From Pseudomonas sp. 31-12 (GTDB lineage Bacteria; Pseudomonadota; Gammaproteobacteria; Pseudomonadales; Pseudomonadaceae), in NCBI RefSeq assembly GCF_003151075.1, contig NZ_CP029482.1, forward strand, positions 2,356,001-2,420,000: a DNA stretch of 64,000 bases, written 5' to 3'. Each line of letters opens with the position of its first letter. Positions within the stretch are counted from its first letter, which is position 1. The notes below the pieces were generated by a model that made no database searches, had not been told where the DNA came from, and saw only the letters and a list, made by a program, of their open reading frames with translations. Shown one piece after another: positions 1-8,649 of the stretch. The position numbers and the translations under genes were made by a program.

Positions 1-352
1 GATAATCGGTGCCGTCATCGTTCAGCGTGGATAAACCCGGTTTTTGCGGGGTTTTTTGCGGCAGCCGCGCCGAGCTGTCATACCAGCGCTGGCCATCGCT
101 GCCGGTGATTCGCAGCGACAGATCCGCCTGCTGGCTCAGCTCGTCAGCCAGTTTGACTTCGCTTTCACTCGACTGAATGTCGTGCAGCGCCCGACGCAAA
201 CCAATCAACTTGCCCTCCAGCAACTGCTGGTCGAGCTCAATGAAGTGCGCCTCACTGGCGCGACTGAACAATACCCCGGCAAACAATGAAACCACGGCGG
301 TACAGGCCGCAAACAGCAGCGCCAGACGGCTGCTCAGCGAAAGTCGACGCAT
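1..352 (-). CDS. copS: Heavy-metal (copper) sensor histidine kinase, N-terminal part
   Basis: Only the first 117 codons are in the window; the gene runs off the left edge. The visible protein starts [14 protein letters not shown], a short cytoplasmic stretch followed by one membrane segment (about residues 8-28), then the start of a periplasmic sensor domain. The kinase domains are outside. Its ATG overlaps the stop of the upstream response regulator by one base (TGATG), so the two are translationally coupled. The CusS/CopS family senses periplasmic copper and phosphorylates CopR. The assignment rests on the N-terminus and on the partner gene. Confidence 0.85.
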   Translation of the reverse strand, partial: MRRLSLSSRLALLFAACTAVVSLFAGVLFSRASEAHFIELDQQLLEGKLIGLRRALHDIQSSESEVKLADELSQQADLSLRITGSDGQRWYDSSARLPQKTPQKPGLSTLNDDGTDY

Positions 353-1032
353 CAGGCAGGGCGCTCTTCAAGGACATAACCCATGCCGCGCACGGTATGA
401 ATCAGCTTGTTGGGGAACTCATCGTCGACCTTCAGGCGCAAACGGCGGATCGCGACCTCGATGACATTGGTGTCGCTGTCGAAATTCATGTCCCAGACCT
501 GGGAGGCGATCAGCGATTTGGGCAACACTTCGCCCTGGCGCCGCAGGAGCATTTCCAGCAGCGCGAATTCCTTGGCTGTCAGGTCGATGCGCTGACCGCC
601 TCGCTCTACCCGGCGGCGGATCAAATCCATGCGCAAGTCGGCCAGTTGCAGGCTGGTTTCCTGCGGCGAAGCACTGCCACGTCGCAACAAGCTGCGGACC
701 CGCGCCAGCAACTCGGAGAAGGCGAACGGCTTGACCAGGTAATCGTCGGCACCCAATTCGAGGCCGTGGACTCTGTCCTCCACCGCATCTCGCGCCGTCA
801 GAAAAAGGACCGGCGTATCGAGACCGGCGCCGCGCACCGCTCGCAGAATTTGCCAGCCATCGCGGCCCGGTAGCATCACATCAAGGATCAACAGCGCGTA
901 ATCGCCACTCAACGCCAGTTGTTGCCCGGTATTGCCGTCGGCCGCCAGCTCAGTGGTGAAACCGGCCTCGGTCAGGCCCTGGCGCAGGTAGTGGCCGGTT
1001 TTCGGTTGGTCTTCGACGATCAGCAGTTTCAT
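352..1032 (-). CDS. copR: Copper-responsive response regulator CopR/CusR, OmpR family
   Basis: 226 aa, the normal length. The N-terminal receiver domain carries the acidic pair ED at residues 7-8, phospho-acceptor D51 (ILDVMLP) and the conserved Lys in LVKPF. An OmpR/PhoB winged-helix DNA-binding domain (about 125-222) ends in RGMGYVLEE. It is coupled to the sensor kinase gene downstream and divergent from a cupredoxin gene with a shared cop-box promoter. CopR/CusR regulators activate copper-resistance genes; a matching box is found before copA at 40798-40815, so this regulator probably controls that operon too. Confidence 0.93.
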   Translation of the reverse strand: MKLLIVEDQPKTGHYLRQGLTEAGFTTELAADGNTGQQLALSGDYALLILDVMLPGRDGWQILRAVRGAGLDTPVLFLTARDAVEDRVHGLELGADDYLVKPFAFSELLARVRSLLRRGSASPQETSLQLADLRMDLIRRRVERGGQRIDLTAKEFALLEMLLRRQGEVLPKSLIASQVWDMNFDSDTNVIEVAIRRLRLKVDDEFPNKLIHTVRGMGYVLEERPA

Positions 1033-1091
1033 GGGCGACTCGAGGCAAATGGAACGAACGCTTTATACCGTGGGCGGCGTTGATACAGCTC

Positions 1092-1124
1092 AACCTGACA
1101 GAGTTGTAATCTGGCTGTCAGGTT
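1092..1124. promoter_or_regulatory. cop box and 10-bp inverted repeat before the cupredoxin gene
   Basis: TGACA-GAG-TTGTAAT at 1096-1110 fits the CusR/CopR operator pattern. It overlaps a perfect inverted repeat: AACCTGACAG (1092-1101) and CTGTCAGGTT (1115-1124) with a 13-base spacer. The site lies between copR and the cupredoxin gene, which are divergent. It shares CTGnCAnAnTTGTAATCT with the box before copA. Confidence 0.6.
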
Positions 1125-1187
1125 GTGGGCAGTGGCGACAGTTTAGAGTTTTCCACAGGCTGAATCTTATCTTGTTGGAGTACGACT

Positions 1188-1712
1188 ATGTTTTTGCGCA
1201 AACCTTTGGGGCTGGCCGCGAGTTTGCTGGCACTGAGCTCGCCGGTGTGGGCATCACCGGCGCCTACCTACGATTTCGGTCAACCGGCCCCGGCGGCCAA
1301 GGCGACCCGCAGTGTCGAGGTGGTGATGGGCGACATGTCGTTCACGTCCAAGGCAATCGATATCAAGGCCGGTGAGACGGTTCGTTTTGTGTTGGTGAAT
1401 AAAGGCCAGTTGCTGCATGAATTCAACCTCGGCGACGCAGCGATGCATGCCCGGCATCAGCAGGAAATGTTGAAGATGCAGCAGAGCGGCATGCTCACGC
1501 CTACAGGCATGAAGGAAATGGATCACGGTTCGATGGCCGGCATGGATCACGGAATGATGAAACACGATGACCCGAACAGCGTCCTCGTGGAACCGGGTAA
1601 AACCGCCGGGCTGACCTGGACCTTCACCAAGGCCACCAGCCTGGAATTTGCCTGCAATATTCCCGGTCACTATCAGGCGGGCATGGTCGGCAAACTGACT
1701 GTCAGTCAGTAA
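1188..1712 (+). CDS. Periplasmic cupredoxin (plastocyanin/azurin-like copper protein)
   Basis: 174 aa with a Sec signal peptide cleaved near VWA-SPA (residue 22-23). The mature protein is a small cupredoxin fold with the expected type-1 copper ligands: H77 (LLHEF), then C156, H161 and M166 in CNIPGHYQAGM. Between them lies a Met/His-rich loop (about residues 86-126) with GMDHG/HGSMAGMDHGMM motifs, suited to binding extra copper. In PAO1 I recall a homologous cupredoxin gene at the same place next to copRS. It probably stores or shuttles copper in the periplasm. It has its own promoter with a cop box. Confidence 0.88.
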   Translation: MFLRKPLGLAASLLALSSPVWASPAPTYDFGQPAPAAKATRSVEVVMGDMSFTSKAIDIKAGETVRFVLVNKGQLLHEFNLGDAAMHARHQQEMLKMQQSGMLTPTGMKEMDHGSMAGMDHGMMKHDDPNSVLVEPGKTAGLTWTFTKATSLEFACNIPGHYQAGMVGKLTVSQ

Positions 1713-1773
1713 GCACTCAAAGGCGGGCGCAAAGGCTGGTAGAATCCGCTGATTCTTCAGTCAGGTTTCCGCC

Positions 1774-2604
1774 ATGCATCCCGCAGCCGAACACTCGCCG
1801 CTGGGCAAATCCAGCGAATACATCGCCACCTATACGCCGTCCCTGCTGTTCCCGATCCCGCGCACTGCGAAATGGGCCGAGTTGGGCCTGACGGCGCAGA
1901 CCCTGCCCTACAAAGGTGTGGACATCTGGAACTGCTTCGAGCTGTCGTGGCTGTTGCCGTCCGGCAAACCGGTGGTGGCGATTGGCGAATTCAGCATCCC
2001 GGCGGATTCGCCGAACATCATCGAGTCGAAGTCGTTCAAGCTGTACCTGAACTCGTTGAACCAGACGCCTTTTGCCGACACCGCGACCCTTGAAGCGACG
2101 CTGGTGGAAGACCTGTCGGCCGCTGCCGGCAAGCCGGTTGGAGTGCGAATTCGTAGCCTCAAGGATGTTGAAGCCGAAGGCGTTGTGGCGTTGCCGGGCG
2201 TGTGCATCGATGACCTGGAAATCAGCGTCAGCAACTACGAGCATCCGCGTCCGGAGCTGCTGCGTTGCGACGATTCGCGCATTGTCGAAGAGAGCGTGCA
2301 CAGCCATTTGCTCAAATCCAACTGCCCGGTCACCAGCCAGCCGGACTGGGGCAGCGTGGCGGTGGAATACCGCGGCGCAGCGCTGGATCACGCGAGTCTG
2401 CTGGAATACATCGTGAGCTTCCGTCAGCACTCGGACTTTCATGAACAGTGCGTGGAGCGGATTTTCCTCGACTTGCAGCGGTTGCTGAAACCGGAAAAGT
2501 TGACGGTCTATGCGCGATATGTGCGGCGTGGTGGGCTGGACATCAACCCGTATCGCAGCACTGAAGACGTGCAATTGCCGAACCATCGGTTGGTCCGCCA
2601 ATAA
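1774..2604 (+). CDS. queF: NADPH-dependent 7-cyano-7-deazaguanine reductase
   Basis: 276 aa, the long bimodular E. coli-type QueF. It reduces preQ0 to preQ1 in queuosine tRNA modification. Catalytic Cys is C184 ([16 protein letters not shown]), and the C-terminal blocks [17 protein letters not shown] and [17 protein letters not shown] are characteristic. The substrate-contacting [11 protein letters not shown] motif is at 84-94. It is a single gene, followed by a strong terminator at 2642-2674. Confidence 0.97.
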   Translation: MHPAAEHSPLGKSSEYIATYTPSLLFPIPRTAKWAELGLTAQTLPYKGVDIWNCFELSWLLPSGKPVVAIGEFSIPADSPNIIESKSFKLYLNSLNQTPFADTATLEATLVEDLSAAAGKPVGVRIRSLKDVEAEGVVALPGVCIDDLEISVSNYEHPRPELLRCDDSRIVEESVHSHLLKSNCPVTSQPDWGSVAVEYRGAALDHASLLEYIVSFRQHSDFHEQCVERIFLDLQRLLKPEKLTVYARYVRRGGLDINPYRSTEDVQLPNHRLVRQ

Positions 2605-2641
2605 AGCCCGCTCCCACAAGGGAAAGCATTTCCTAGAAATG

Positions 2642-2674
2642 AAAAAGCCCCGCTAGCGATAGCGGGGCTTTTTT
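2642..2674. terminator. Bidirectional rho-independent terminator after queF
   Basis: Nine-base stem GCCCCGCTA (2647-2655) / TAGCGGGGC (2660-2668) with a GCGA loop, A5 on the left and T6 on the right. It serves queF and the convergent gene that ends at 2688. Confidence 0.9.
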
Positions 2675-2687
2675 GCATCTGGAGGGT

Positions 2688-2951
2688 TCAGATCCCCATG
2701 TTGGCCAAGGCTTGCACGATGTTGCGCAAGGTGCCAGCAAGGGTAGGGTGTTCAATTTCGAAGCGCTCGACGGCCAGGTTCACATTGTCGGCGAGGCTGG
2801 AGTCCTGGGTTTTGGTTTCGATCTCGAGCTCCAATTCGATCTGTTGCATCAGCGCGTGCAGGTCTTCGCGCTCGGCTTCCGTCAGGGGCGGATTCTGTTC
2901 CAATTGCTCGCGCAGAGTATTGAGCTGTTCTTGCAGTTCGCGGGCAGGCAT
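2688..2951 (-). CDS. DUF4404 family small protein
   Basis: 87 aa starting MPARELQEQLNTLREQ. An ATG 33 bases upstream is possible, but the chosen start has an AAGGAAG ribosome-binding site at good spacing. It is highly charged and almost wholly helical, with heptad-like Leu spacing in residues 3-50, and a C-terminal helix ending LRNIVQALANMGI. It resembles the DUF4404 family of short proteins found mainly in gamma-proteobacteria; no function is known. It is convergent with queF across a shared terminator. Confidence 0.75.
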   Translation of the reverse strand: MPARELQEQLNTLREQLEQNPPLTEAEREDLHALMQQIELELEIETKTQDSSLADNVNLAVERFEIEHPTLAGTLRNIVQALANMGI

Positions 2952-3060
2952 GGCGTTCTTCCTTTTATCGATAGGCACTGGCATAGACCGCAGCAGCGCG
3001 CCAAAGGTCTATGGCTTGCCTTTAGATTAATCCACTCCTGTGCAACGTGCATGATCTCGA

Positions 3061-3681
3061 TCAGGGCTTTTCGCCCTTGAGCCGACGCAGGCTGATGTCG
3101 GCCAGGCAGGTATCGAGTTCGCCCAAGTGATCGATCACCGAATGTACGCCCAGACTGAACAGCTGCACGGTCGCTTTACCGCGCCGATGCTCGCGTTCCT
3201 TTTGGCTCAAGGCCTGCCATGCGCTGGGTGCCAACCCGCAAAGCGAGCCGCAGGACGCCAGGCCGATCGTCCACAGCCCGGCGTTCAGTCCCGATTGCAG
3301 CAATCGCGGTTCGCCGCTGACCAGCACGCAACCGTCCAGTCGTTGGACATTCAAGGTCATCAAGGCTTGCCAACAGGCGTTCGGCGCCGGCCAAGGATTG
3401 ATTGTTGCGTGGTGTTGCGAGGGTTTGATCCACGCAGGCAGGGCGCCGGCCAGCGAATGGCTGAGGGCGGGGGACAACTCGTCCAGCCAGGCACAAGGAA
3501 TCTGCTGACGCTGCAAGCCGTTCAGGCTGTCCAGCGCGCCAGGTGTGAGCTCGGCATGTTCGAGCGTGTGAGCATCGTTCTGGCGTATCCGGGCGCCGAA
3601 GTCCACCAGGCAACCGCTGAGCCCGAACAATACGGCGGTCAGGCTGGGTGCAGCGAGGGGCAAGGCTTCGGCGTGCGGCAT
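3061..3681 (-). CDS. HAD-like protein with missing catalytic aspartates
   Basis: 206 aa. The N-terminal motif reads LFGLSGCLVDFG where active HAD phosphatases have the DxDGT/V motif, so both catalytic Asp positions are Gly and Ser. The rest keeps the HAD shape: a cap-like region, a Thr/Ser motif around VSGEPRLLQSGLNAGLWTIG and a C-terminal block VIDHLGEL like the phosphonoacetaldehyde hydrolase (PhnX) subgroup. I recall a PhnX-like gene at this place in PAO1. It is probably catalytically dead, perhaps a binding or regulatory protein. Confidence 0.65.
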   Translation of the reverse strand: MPHAEALPLAAPSLTAVLFGLSGCLVDFGARIRQNDAHTLEHAELTPGALDSLNGLQRQQIPCAWLDELSPALSHSLAGALPAWIKPSQHHATINPWPAPNACWQALMTLNVQRLDGCVLVSGEPRLLQSGLNAGLWTIGLASCGSLCGLAPSAWQALSQKEREHRRGKATVQLFSLGVHSVIDHLGELDTCLADISLRRLKGEKP

Positions 3682-3881
3682 ATCAACGTCCCTGAAATAG
3701 CGACAAGCCTATGCGTTGCCGGTGACAGTTGAGTGACACTGATATGAAGCGCTCTCAATCAGGGTGAATCATCCACAGGCCAATGCGCGCGAGGCTGCCC
3801 TAAATCGGCTTTTCCGTCTTATACTAGCCAGCTTATCGCCTGGGCCAAGTGCCCATGTCAGTACAATCCAAGGAGTTTTCT

Positions 3882-4571
3882 ATGCGCTGGAGCAATCGTC
3901 TAGCTCAGCTTAGTGTGTGTGCCAGCGTGTTGCTGGTTCCGTTTGCAGCCCAGGCCGCCACGGAAGAAGACCCTTGGGAAAGCGTCAATCGTCCTATCTT
4001 CCAGTTTAATGATTTCGTCGACACCTATGCACTGAAGCCAATCGCTCAGGGTTATCAGTTCGTGACGCCGCAGTTTCTGGAAGACGGGATTCACAACATG
4101 TTTCGCAACGTCGGTGATGTCACCAACCTTGCCAACAACGTCCTGCAGGTCAAACCGGCAGCCGCGGGCGTAGACACGGCGCGACTGATCTTCAACACCA
4201 CCTTCGGCTTGCTGGGCTTCTTCGATGTCGGCACGAAGATGGGCCTGAATCGTAGCGATGAAGACTTTGGCCAGACGCTCGGCTACTGGGGCGTGGGCAG
4301 CGGCCCGTACGTCATGCTGCCACTGTTGGGTCCAAGCACGTTGCGTGACGCACCCTCCAAGTACGTCGACGGCTACACCGGCCCGTACCGCTATATCAAC
4401 GACGTGCCCGTGCGTAACTCGATCTTCGGCCTGAACATCGTCGATACCCGCGCCAGCTTGCTGTCGAGCGAGAAGCTGATCACCGGCGACAAGTACACCT
4501 TCATCCGCAATGCGTACTTGCAGAACCGCGAGTTCAAAGTCAAAGACGGCCAGGTCGAAGACGATTTTTGA
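3882..4571 (+). CDS. mlaA: MlaA/VacJ family phospholipid-trafficking protein
   Basis: 229 aa. The start is set by the AAGGAG site eight bases before ATG 3882. A Sec signal peptide ends LLVPFAAQA-ATEEDP. The MlaA signature follows: DPWESVNRPIFQFND, then GIHNMFRNVGDVTNLANNVLQ, NTTFGLLGFFDVGTKMGL and DFGQTLGYWGVGSGPY. MlaA sits in the outer membrane and removes misplaced phospholipids with the Mla ABC system. Classical MlaA is a lipoprotein, but here no usable lipobox Cys is present, so it is probably anchored only through its membrane-embedded ring. A terminator follows at once. Confidence 0.92.
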   Translation: MRWSNRLAQLSVCASVLLVPFAAQAATEEDPWESVNRPIFQFNDFVDTYALKPIAQGYQFVTPQFLEDGIHNMFRNVGDVTNLANNVLQVKPAAAGVDTARLIFNTTFGLLGFFDVGTKMGLNRSDEDFGQTLGYWGVGSGPYVMLPLLGPSTLRDAPSKYVDGYTGPYRYINDVPVRNSIFGLNIVDTRASLLSSEKLITGDKYTFIRNAYLQNREFKVKDGQVEDDF

Positions 4572-4586
4572 TCTCGACCGGTAAAT

Positions 4587-4616
4587 GAAGAAGGCGGCCA
4601 ATCGGCCGCCTTCTTT
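4587..4616. terminator. Rho-independent terminator after mlaA
   Basis: Stem GAAGAAGGCGGCC / GGCCGCCTTCTTTC around AATC. The flanking A-rich and T-rich arms let it serve mlaA and the convergent PilZ gene. Confidence 0.85.
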
Positions 4617-4631
4617 CGTTTGGGTCAGGGC

Positions 4632-4931
4632 TTATTTCATCTTCAAGATTGTAAGCCCGAGTTTCTGACTGCCACCGTCCTGTTCCTTTACCCAGACCAC
4701 TTCGGTGTCGGCTTCAAGGCCTTTGAGCGCAGCGTGGTCGGAATCGATGCGCACGTTGATCCGGTCACCGACCTTGAACAGGCGGGGTGCCTCGACCTGC
4801 ATGCCGCTGCTGGAGAGGTCGATGCAGACGGCTGGCACCTCATCACCTTCGTGAATCAGCGACACATCGGCATCGACCCGCATGCGGATGAAATCGCGCT
4901 TTTCGCTGTAGTCCCGATCGGTTTGGCTCAT
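4632..4931 (-). CDS. PilZ-domain c-di-GMP-binding protein
   Basis: 99 aa, a single PilZ domain. The two ligand motifs are intact: RxxxR in KRDFIRMR near the N-terminus and DxSxxG in DLSSSG about 30 residues later. The start at 4931 is preferred because AAGGA lies eight bases upstream; the ATG three codons earlier sits directly on that ribosome-binding site. Single-domain PilZ proteins relay c-di-GMP to surface or motility targets. The gene lies between mlaA and rssB, as I recall from PAO1. Confidence 0.88.
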   Translation of the reverse strand: MSQTDRDYSEKRDFIRMRVDADVSLIHEGDEVPAVCIDLSSSGMQVEAPRLFKVGDRINVRIDSDHAALKGLEADTEVVWVKEQDGGSQKLGLTILKMK

Positions 4932-5207
4932 GAGCTTCATCCTTCCATTGGGTTACGGATTTGCCTGTTCTTATAACTCCCGGTGATTTGACAAGTAAAG
5001 ACGTCAAGCGACCATCGGCGTGAGCTTGAAACGCCCCGCGGATGGGAGTACCGTCTGCGCCTTAGAAGGGCACCTCTGGTGTACCTGTGTGTAGGGCAAA
5101 TGCCCGATAACGGTGCGACAGAGAGGCTAGTAAGCGAATCCAGTAGTGTGAGCCGGGTTAAACCCCGTGCCTGCTACGCCAACCTAATTCTGGCGCCGTT
5201 TGCCCAC

Positions 5208-6389
5208 ATGCCAAAAACCAGTGCCACGCTGCTGATAATCGATGATGACGAAGTAGTGCGCGCGAGCCTCGCGGCCTACTTGGAAGACAGTGGTTTCAGT
5301 GTCCTGCAGGCCAGCAATGGTCAGCAGGGTCTTCAGGTATTCGAGCAAGACAAGCCCGACTTGGTCATCTGCGATCTGCGCATGCCGCAGATGGGCGGAC
5401 TCGAACTCATTCGCCAGGTCACGGAGCTGTCGCCGCAAACCCCGGTGATTGTGGTTTCGGGTGCCGGTGTGATGAACGACGCGGTCGAGGCTTTGCGCCT
5501 GGGCGCGGCGGACTACCTGATCAAGCCTCTCGAGGATCTGGCTGTGCTCGAGCATTCTGTGCGCCGGGCCCTGGATCGCGCGCGTCTGCTGCTGGAAAAC
5601 CAGCGCTACCGCGAGAAGCTGGAAAAGGCCAACCGCGAGCTCGCCGCCAGCCTGAACCTGCTCCAGGAAGACCAGAACGCCGGTCGCCAGGTGCAGATGA
5701 ACATGCTGCCGGTCAGCCCCTGGACCATCGACGAGTTCCAGTTTGCCCACCAGATCATCCCGTCGCTGTACCTGTCGGGTGATTTCGTTGACTACTTTCG
5801 GGTCGACGAGCGTCGGGTAGCCTTCTACCTGGCGGACGTTTCCGGTCATGGCGCCTCTTCAGCCTTCGTCACCGTGCTGCTGAAATTCATGACCACGCGC
5901 CTGCTGTTCGAATCCAAGCGCAGCGGCACATTGCCGGAATTCAAGCCTTCAGAGGTCCTTGGTCATATCAACCGGGGCCTGATCAGTTGTAAGCTGGGTA
6001 AACACGTCACAATGGTCGGTGGAGTCATCGACGAGGAGACAGGTTTGTTGACCTATAGCATCGGTGGTCATTTGCCGTTGCCTGTGTTGTACACGCCAGA
6101 CAGTGTTCGTTATCTGGAAGGACGTGGTCTGCCGGTGGGCCTCTTTAATGAAGCCACCTATGAAGACCACGTGCTGGAACTGCCGCCGACGTTCAGCCTG
6201 ACGCTGATGTCCGATGGCATTCTGGACCTTTTGCCAGAACCTACACTCAAAGAAAAAGAAGCGGCTTTGCCCCAGCGGGTCAAGGCAGCGGGCGGCAGCC
6301 TGGATGGTCTGCGGCAGGTTTTTGGATTGGCCACGCTAGGGGAGATGCCGGATGATATCGCCCTGTTGGTGTTGAGCAGGAATCTTTGA
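5208..6389 (+). CDS. rssB: Fused response regulator/PP2C-type phosphatase RssB
   Basis: 393 aa from MPKTSATLLIIDDDEV; the reading frame is open further upstream but that part is not conserved in kind. Receiver domain 1-120 has DDD at 12-14, phospho-acceptor D56 (VICDLRMP) and K in LIKPL. A coiled-coil linker (about 125-165) leads to a SpoIIE/PP2C domain with metal-binding GDFVDY and ADVSGHG motifs and a late LMSDGILD. In Pseudomonas, RssB controls stability or activity of sigma-S and, unlike the E. coli protein, keeps the phosphatase domain. Its partner rssC overlaps the stop codon. Confidence 0.9.
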   Translation: MPKTSATLLIIDDDEVVRASLAAYLEDSGFSVLQASNGQQGLQVFEQDKPDLVICDLRMPQMGGLELIRQVTELSPQTPVIVVSGAGVMNDAVEALRLGAADYLIKPLEDLAVLEHSVRRALDRARLLLENQRYREKLEKANRELAASLNLLQEDQNAGRQVQMNMLPVSPWTIDEFQFAHQIIPSLYLSGDFVDYFRVDERRVAFYLADVSGHGASSAFVTVLLKFMTTRLLFESKRSGTLPEFKPSEVLGHINRGLISCKLGKHVTMVGGVIDEETGLLTYSIGGHLPLPVLYTPDSVRYLEGRGLPVGLFNEATYEDHVLELPPTFSLTLMSDGILDLLPEPTLKEKEAALPQRVKAAGGSLDGLRQVFGLATLGEMPDDIALLVLSRNL

Positions 6390-6871
6390 TGAGTACCGGT
6401 AGAATCCAGTTCGCCGAGCAGGATGGCACCTTCGTCCTGAAGTTCGTCGGTGAAGTTCGCCTGACCCTGTGTTCGGCGTTGGATGCGACTATTGAGCGGA
6501 TCTTCACCGCGTTGAACTTCAACGCGATCGTGATCGACCTGACCGAAACCCGCAGCATCGACAGCACCACCCTTGGCCTGCTGGCCAAACTGTCGATCCT
6601 GTCGCGGCAAAAGGTCGGCTTGCTGCCGACCGTCGTCACCACCCATGAAGACATCACCCGTTTGCTGCAGTCCATGGGCTTCGAGCAAGTGTTTAACATC
6701 GTTGACCGCCCGATCCCGTGCCCTGAGTGCCTGACCGACTTGCCAGACCAGGATCAGTCCGAAGAAGTGGTGCGGATCAAAGTGCTTGAGGCACACAAAA
6801 TCCTCATGGGCCTGAATGACTCTAATCGTGAAGCATTCCATGACCTGGTGAATGCCCTAGAGCGCCACTAA
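6389..6871 (+). CDS. rssC: STAS-domain anti-sigma factor antagonist, RssB partner
   Basis: 160 aa. The ATG overlaps the rssB stop (TGATG at 6387-6391), showing coupling. An N-terminal STAS fold (about 5-105) contains the phosphorylatable Ser/Thr region ETRSIDSTTLGLL. A C-terminal tail of about 45 residues has a Cys pair (CPEC) and a helix. SpoIIAA-type antagonists are dephosphorylated by the linked PP2C phosphatase and bind partner proteins. Together with rssB it forms a partner switch for the general stress sigma factor. Confidence 0.87.
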   Translation: MSTGRIQFAEQDGTFVLKFVGEVRLTLCSALDATIERIFTALNFNAIVIDLTETRSIDSTTLGLLAKLSILSRQKVGLLPTVVTTHEDITRLLQSMGFEQVFNIVDRPIPCPECLTDLPDQDQSEEVVRIKVLEAHKILMGLNDSNREAFHDLVNALERH

Positions 6872-6877
6872 TCTCTA

Positions 6878-6920
6878 TGTGGCGAGGGAGCTTGCTCCCG
6901 CTGGGCTGCGAAGCGGCCCC
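6878..6920. repeat. REP-like extragenic palindrome
   Basis: The stretch from TGTGGCGAGGGAGC through the GCTGCGAAGCGGCC hairpin matches the repetitive extragenic elements common in fluorescent pseudomonads. It lies between rssC and the terminator. Confidence 0.6.
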
Positions 6921-6933
6921 AAAATCTACGCAT

Positions 6934-6968
6934 AAAAAAGGGCGAACCCGTTAAGGTTCGCCCTTTTT
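6934..6968. terminator. Bidirectional terminator between rssC and tal
   Basis: Stem AAAGGGCGAACC / GGTTCGCCCTTT with a CGTTAA loop and A/T runs on both sides. It serves both convergent genes. Confidence 0.9.
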
Positions 6969-6986
6969 GCGTTTGCTCTTGCTGAA

Positions 6987-7913
6987 TCAGAGCTTGGCTT
7001 GCAGCAGTGCTTCGAGTTTTTCCTGGTCGCGAGCGAACTGACGAATCCCCTCAGCCAGTTTCTCGGTCGCCATTGCATCTTCGTTGGATAACCACCGGAA
7101 CTGCGCTTCATTCAGGCTCAAGCGCGCCTCACCCGCATGGCCCGGGGCCAATTTACGCTCCAGTTTGCCAGTGTCCGCTGCCAGCTTCTCCAGCAGGTCC
7201 GGGCTGATGGTCAGGCGATCACACCCCGCCAACTGCTCGATCTGATTCAGGTTACGGAAGCTCGCACCCATGACCACGGTCTTGTAGTCATTGGCCTTGT
7301 AGTAGTTGTAGATGCGCGTGACGGACTGCACGCCCGGATCATCCGCGCCGGTGTAGTCGTTGCCGTTGGCTTTCTTGTACCAGTCGTAGATGCGGCCTAC
7401 GAATGGCGAAATCAGGAACACGCCAGCGTCAGCACACGCTGCAGCCTGAGCAAACGAGAACAGCAGCGTCAGGTTGGTTTGAATGCCTTCTTTTTCCAGT
7501 TTCTCGGCGGCGCGAATGCCTTCCCAGGTGGAGGCGATCTTGATCAGCACGCGATCGCGGCCAATGCCGGCCTTGTCGTACAGCTCGATCAAACGGTGCG
7601 CACGCTTCAATACGGCGTCAGTGTCGAACGAAAGGCGTGCATCCACTTCGGTGGAAATACGGCCTGGTACAACTTTCAGAATTTCTTGCCCTACCGCCAC
7701 GCCAAATCGGTCGCTGGCCAGGCCCACATCACCCTTGCAGTCGTGAACGCAGGCGTTGAGCAGTTCGGCATAACCGGGGATGGCGGCCGCTTTCAGCAGC
7801 AGGGAAGGGTTGGTGGTAGCGTCGACGGGTTTTACGCGAGCGATAGCTTCGAAGTCGCCGGTGTCGGCAACGACGGTGGTCATTTGTTTGAGTTGTTCCA
7901 GCTTGGAAGTCAT
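6987..7913 (-). CDS. tal: Transaldolase
   Basis: 308 aa from [15 protein letters not shown]. Transaldolase B-type signatures are present: [12 protein letters not shown] near residue 32 and the Schiff-base Lys in [11 protein letters not shown]. The substrate-binding block [28 protein letters not shown] follows. The enzyme transfers a dihydroxyacetone unit between sedoheptulose-7-phosphate and glyceraldehyde-3-phosphate in the pentose phosphate pathway. An in-frame ATG 57 bases upstream exists but gives a non-conserved N-terminus. The usual neighbour dusA is about 25 kb away here. Confidence 0.97.
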   Translation of the reverse strand: MTSKLEQLKQMTTVVADTGDFEAIARVKPVDATTNPSLLLKAAAIPGYAELLNACVHDCKGDVGLASDRFGVAVGQEILKVVPGRISTEVDARLSFDTDAVLKRAHRLIELYDKAGIGRDRVLIKIASTWEGIRAAEKLEKEGIQTNLTLLFSFAQAAACADAGVFLISPFVGRIYDWYKKANGNDYTGADDPGVQSVTRIYNYYKANDYKTVVMGASFRNLNQIEQLAGCDRLTISPDLLEKLAADTGKLERKLAPGHAGEARLSLNEAQFRWLSNEDAMATEKLAEGIRQFARDQEKLEALLQAKL

Positions 7914-8274
7914 GGGCGTGCTCTGTCCTATGGGTCTAATGACATTACCCGAGCGCTGACAGCCACTCAAGGGTGCATGTACGTATCGGTGGCCCCGTGG
8001 GCAACATCCGCGAAACGGATGTTTGAAAGGCGGGGCGCGGGTATCGGTTAATACGATGCCAAAACGCGGCGCAGGTTCAAAGCAACTGACCGTTGACGGC
8101 TCTCGGGCAACGCCGGCGCCTGACCTGTCATGCCTGCATGGCGGTGTCCGTGAGTGTTAAAAATGGTCAAGTTCAGACGTTATAAGAAGTCAAAAAGAGC
8201 CGCTCGGATGGCGTGTAATGTGGCGCGCATAAATGCAGGTGTTGGATGAGAAGATGATTTCACAGGAGGAACGG
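7914..8274. other. Intergenic region, tal promoter side
   Basis: 361 bases with no gene. It must hold the tal promoter (leftward) and the promoter of the rightward gene at 8275. A small perfect hairpin, CATCCG-CGAAA-CGGATG (8005-8021), is visible. This is one edge of the EPS insertion relative to PAO1; no repeats or integrase traces were seen. Confidence 0.6.
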
Positions 8275-8637
8275 GTGTCCGCCATGGTGGAGGCCTTCGA
8301 TGATCTTATTCTCGGTTATGCCTTGAAAAAGTTGACCAGCGTGTTTGAAGAGTTGATGGCCGCTTCAAAGAAAAACCACCCGGACAATCTAAAGGGGCTG
8401 GTGGAGATGGGCAGGGTGAAAGCAACAAAGAAAATCCCTGGCTGGCTGAAACGAGTAAAACACAGTATGCCCAGGCAAGTCACAGGCGTGCTGATGAAGC
8501 AAATAAGCGATTCGCAGATGTTCAAACATGACCTGCGCCTCGAAGCGCAAGTCGTATTGTTCGAAGTGCTGGTGGAGGCATCACTGGCAATGGACGCTGC
8601 GAGTTATGCGGAGTTGATTAATAGAAGCCAGATTTAA
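8275..8637 (+). CDS. Conserved-looking hypothetical protein, unknown function
   Basis: About 120 aa, not recognised. The start GTG at 8275 is chosen because AGGAGG lies five bases upstream; an ATG three codons later and one 14 codons earlier are alternatives. The protein is soluble, basic in the middle (KATKKIPGWLKRVKHSMPR) and helical at both ends, with no signal peptide or membrane segment. It is the first gene of the inserted region after tal, facing the glycoside hydrolase gene tail to tail. Codon use looks native. Confidence 0.6.
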   Translation: MSAMVEAFDDLILGYALKKLTSVFEELMAASKKNHPDNLKGLVEMGRVKATKKIPGWLKRVKHSMPRQVTGVLMKQISDSQMFKHDLRLEAQVVLFEVLVEASLAMDAASYAELINRSQI

Positions 8638-8649
8638 CGTAGCGCGGCT

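Noticed and set aside
1717..2619. 300-codon open frame on the minus strand
   Set aside because: It is antisense to queF, whose protein is clearly conserved; the frame is a by-product of high GC content.
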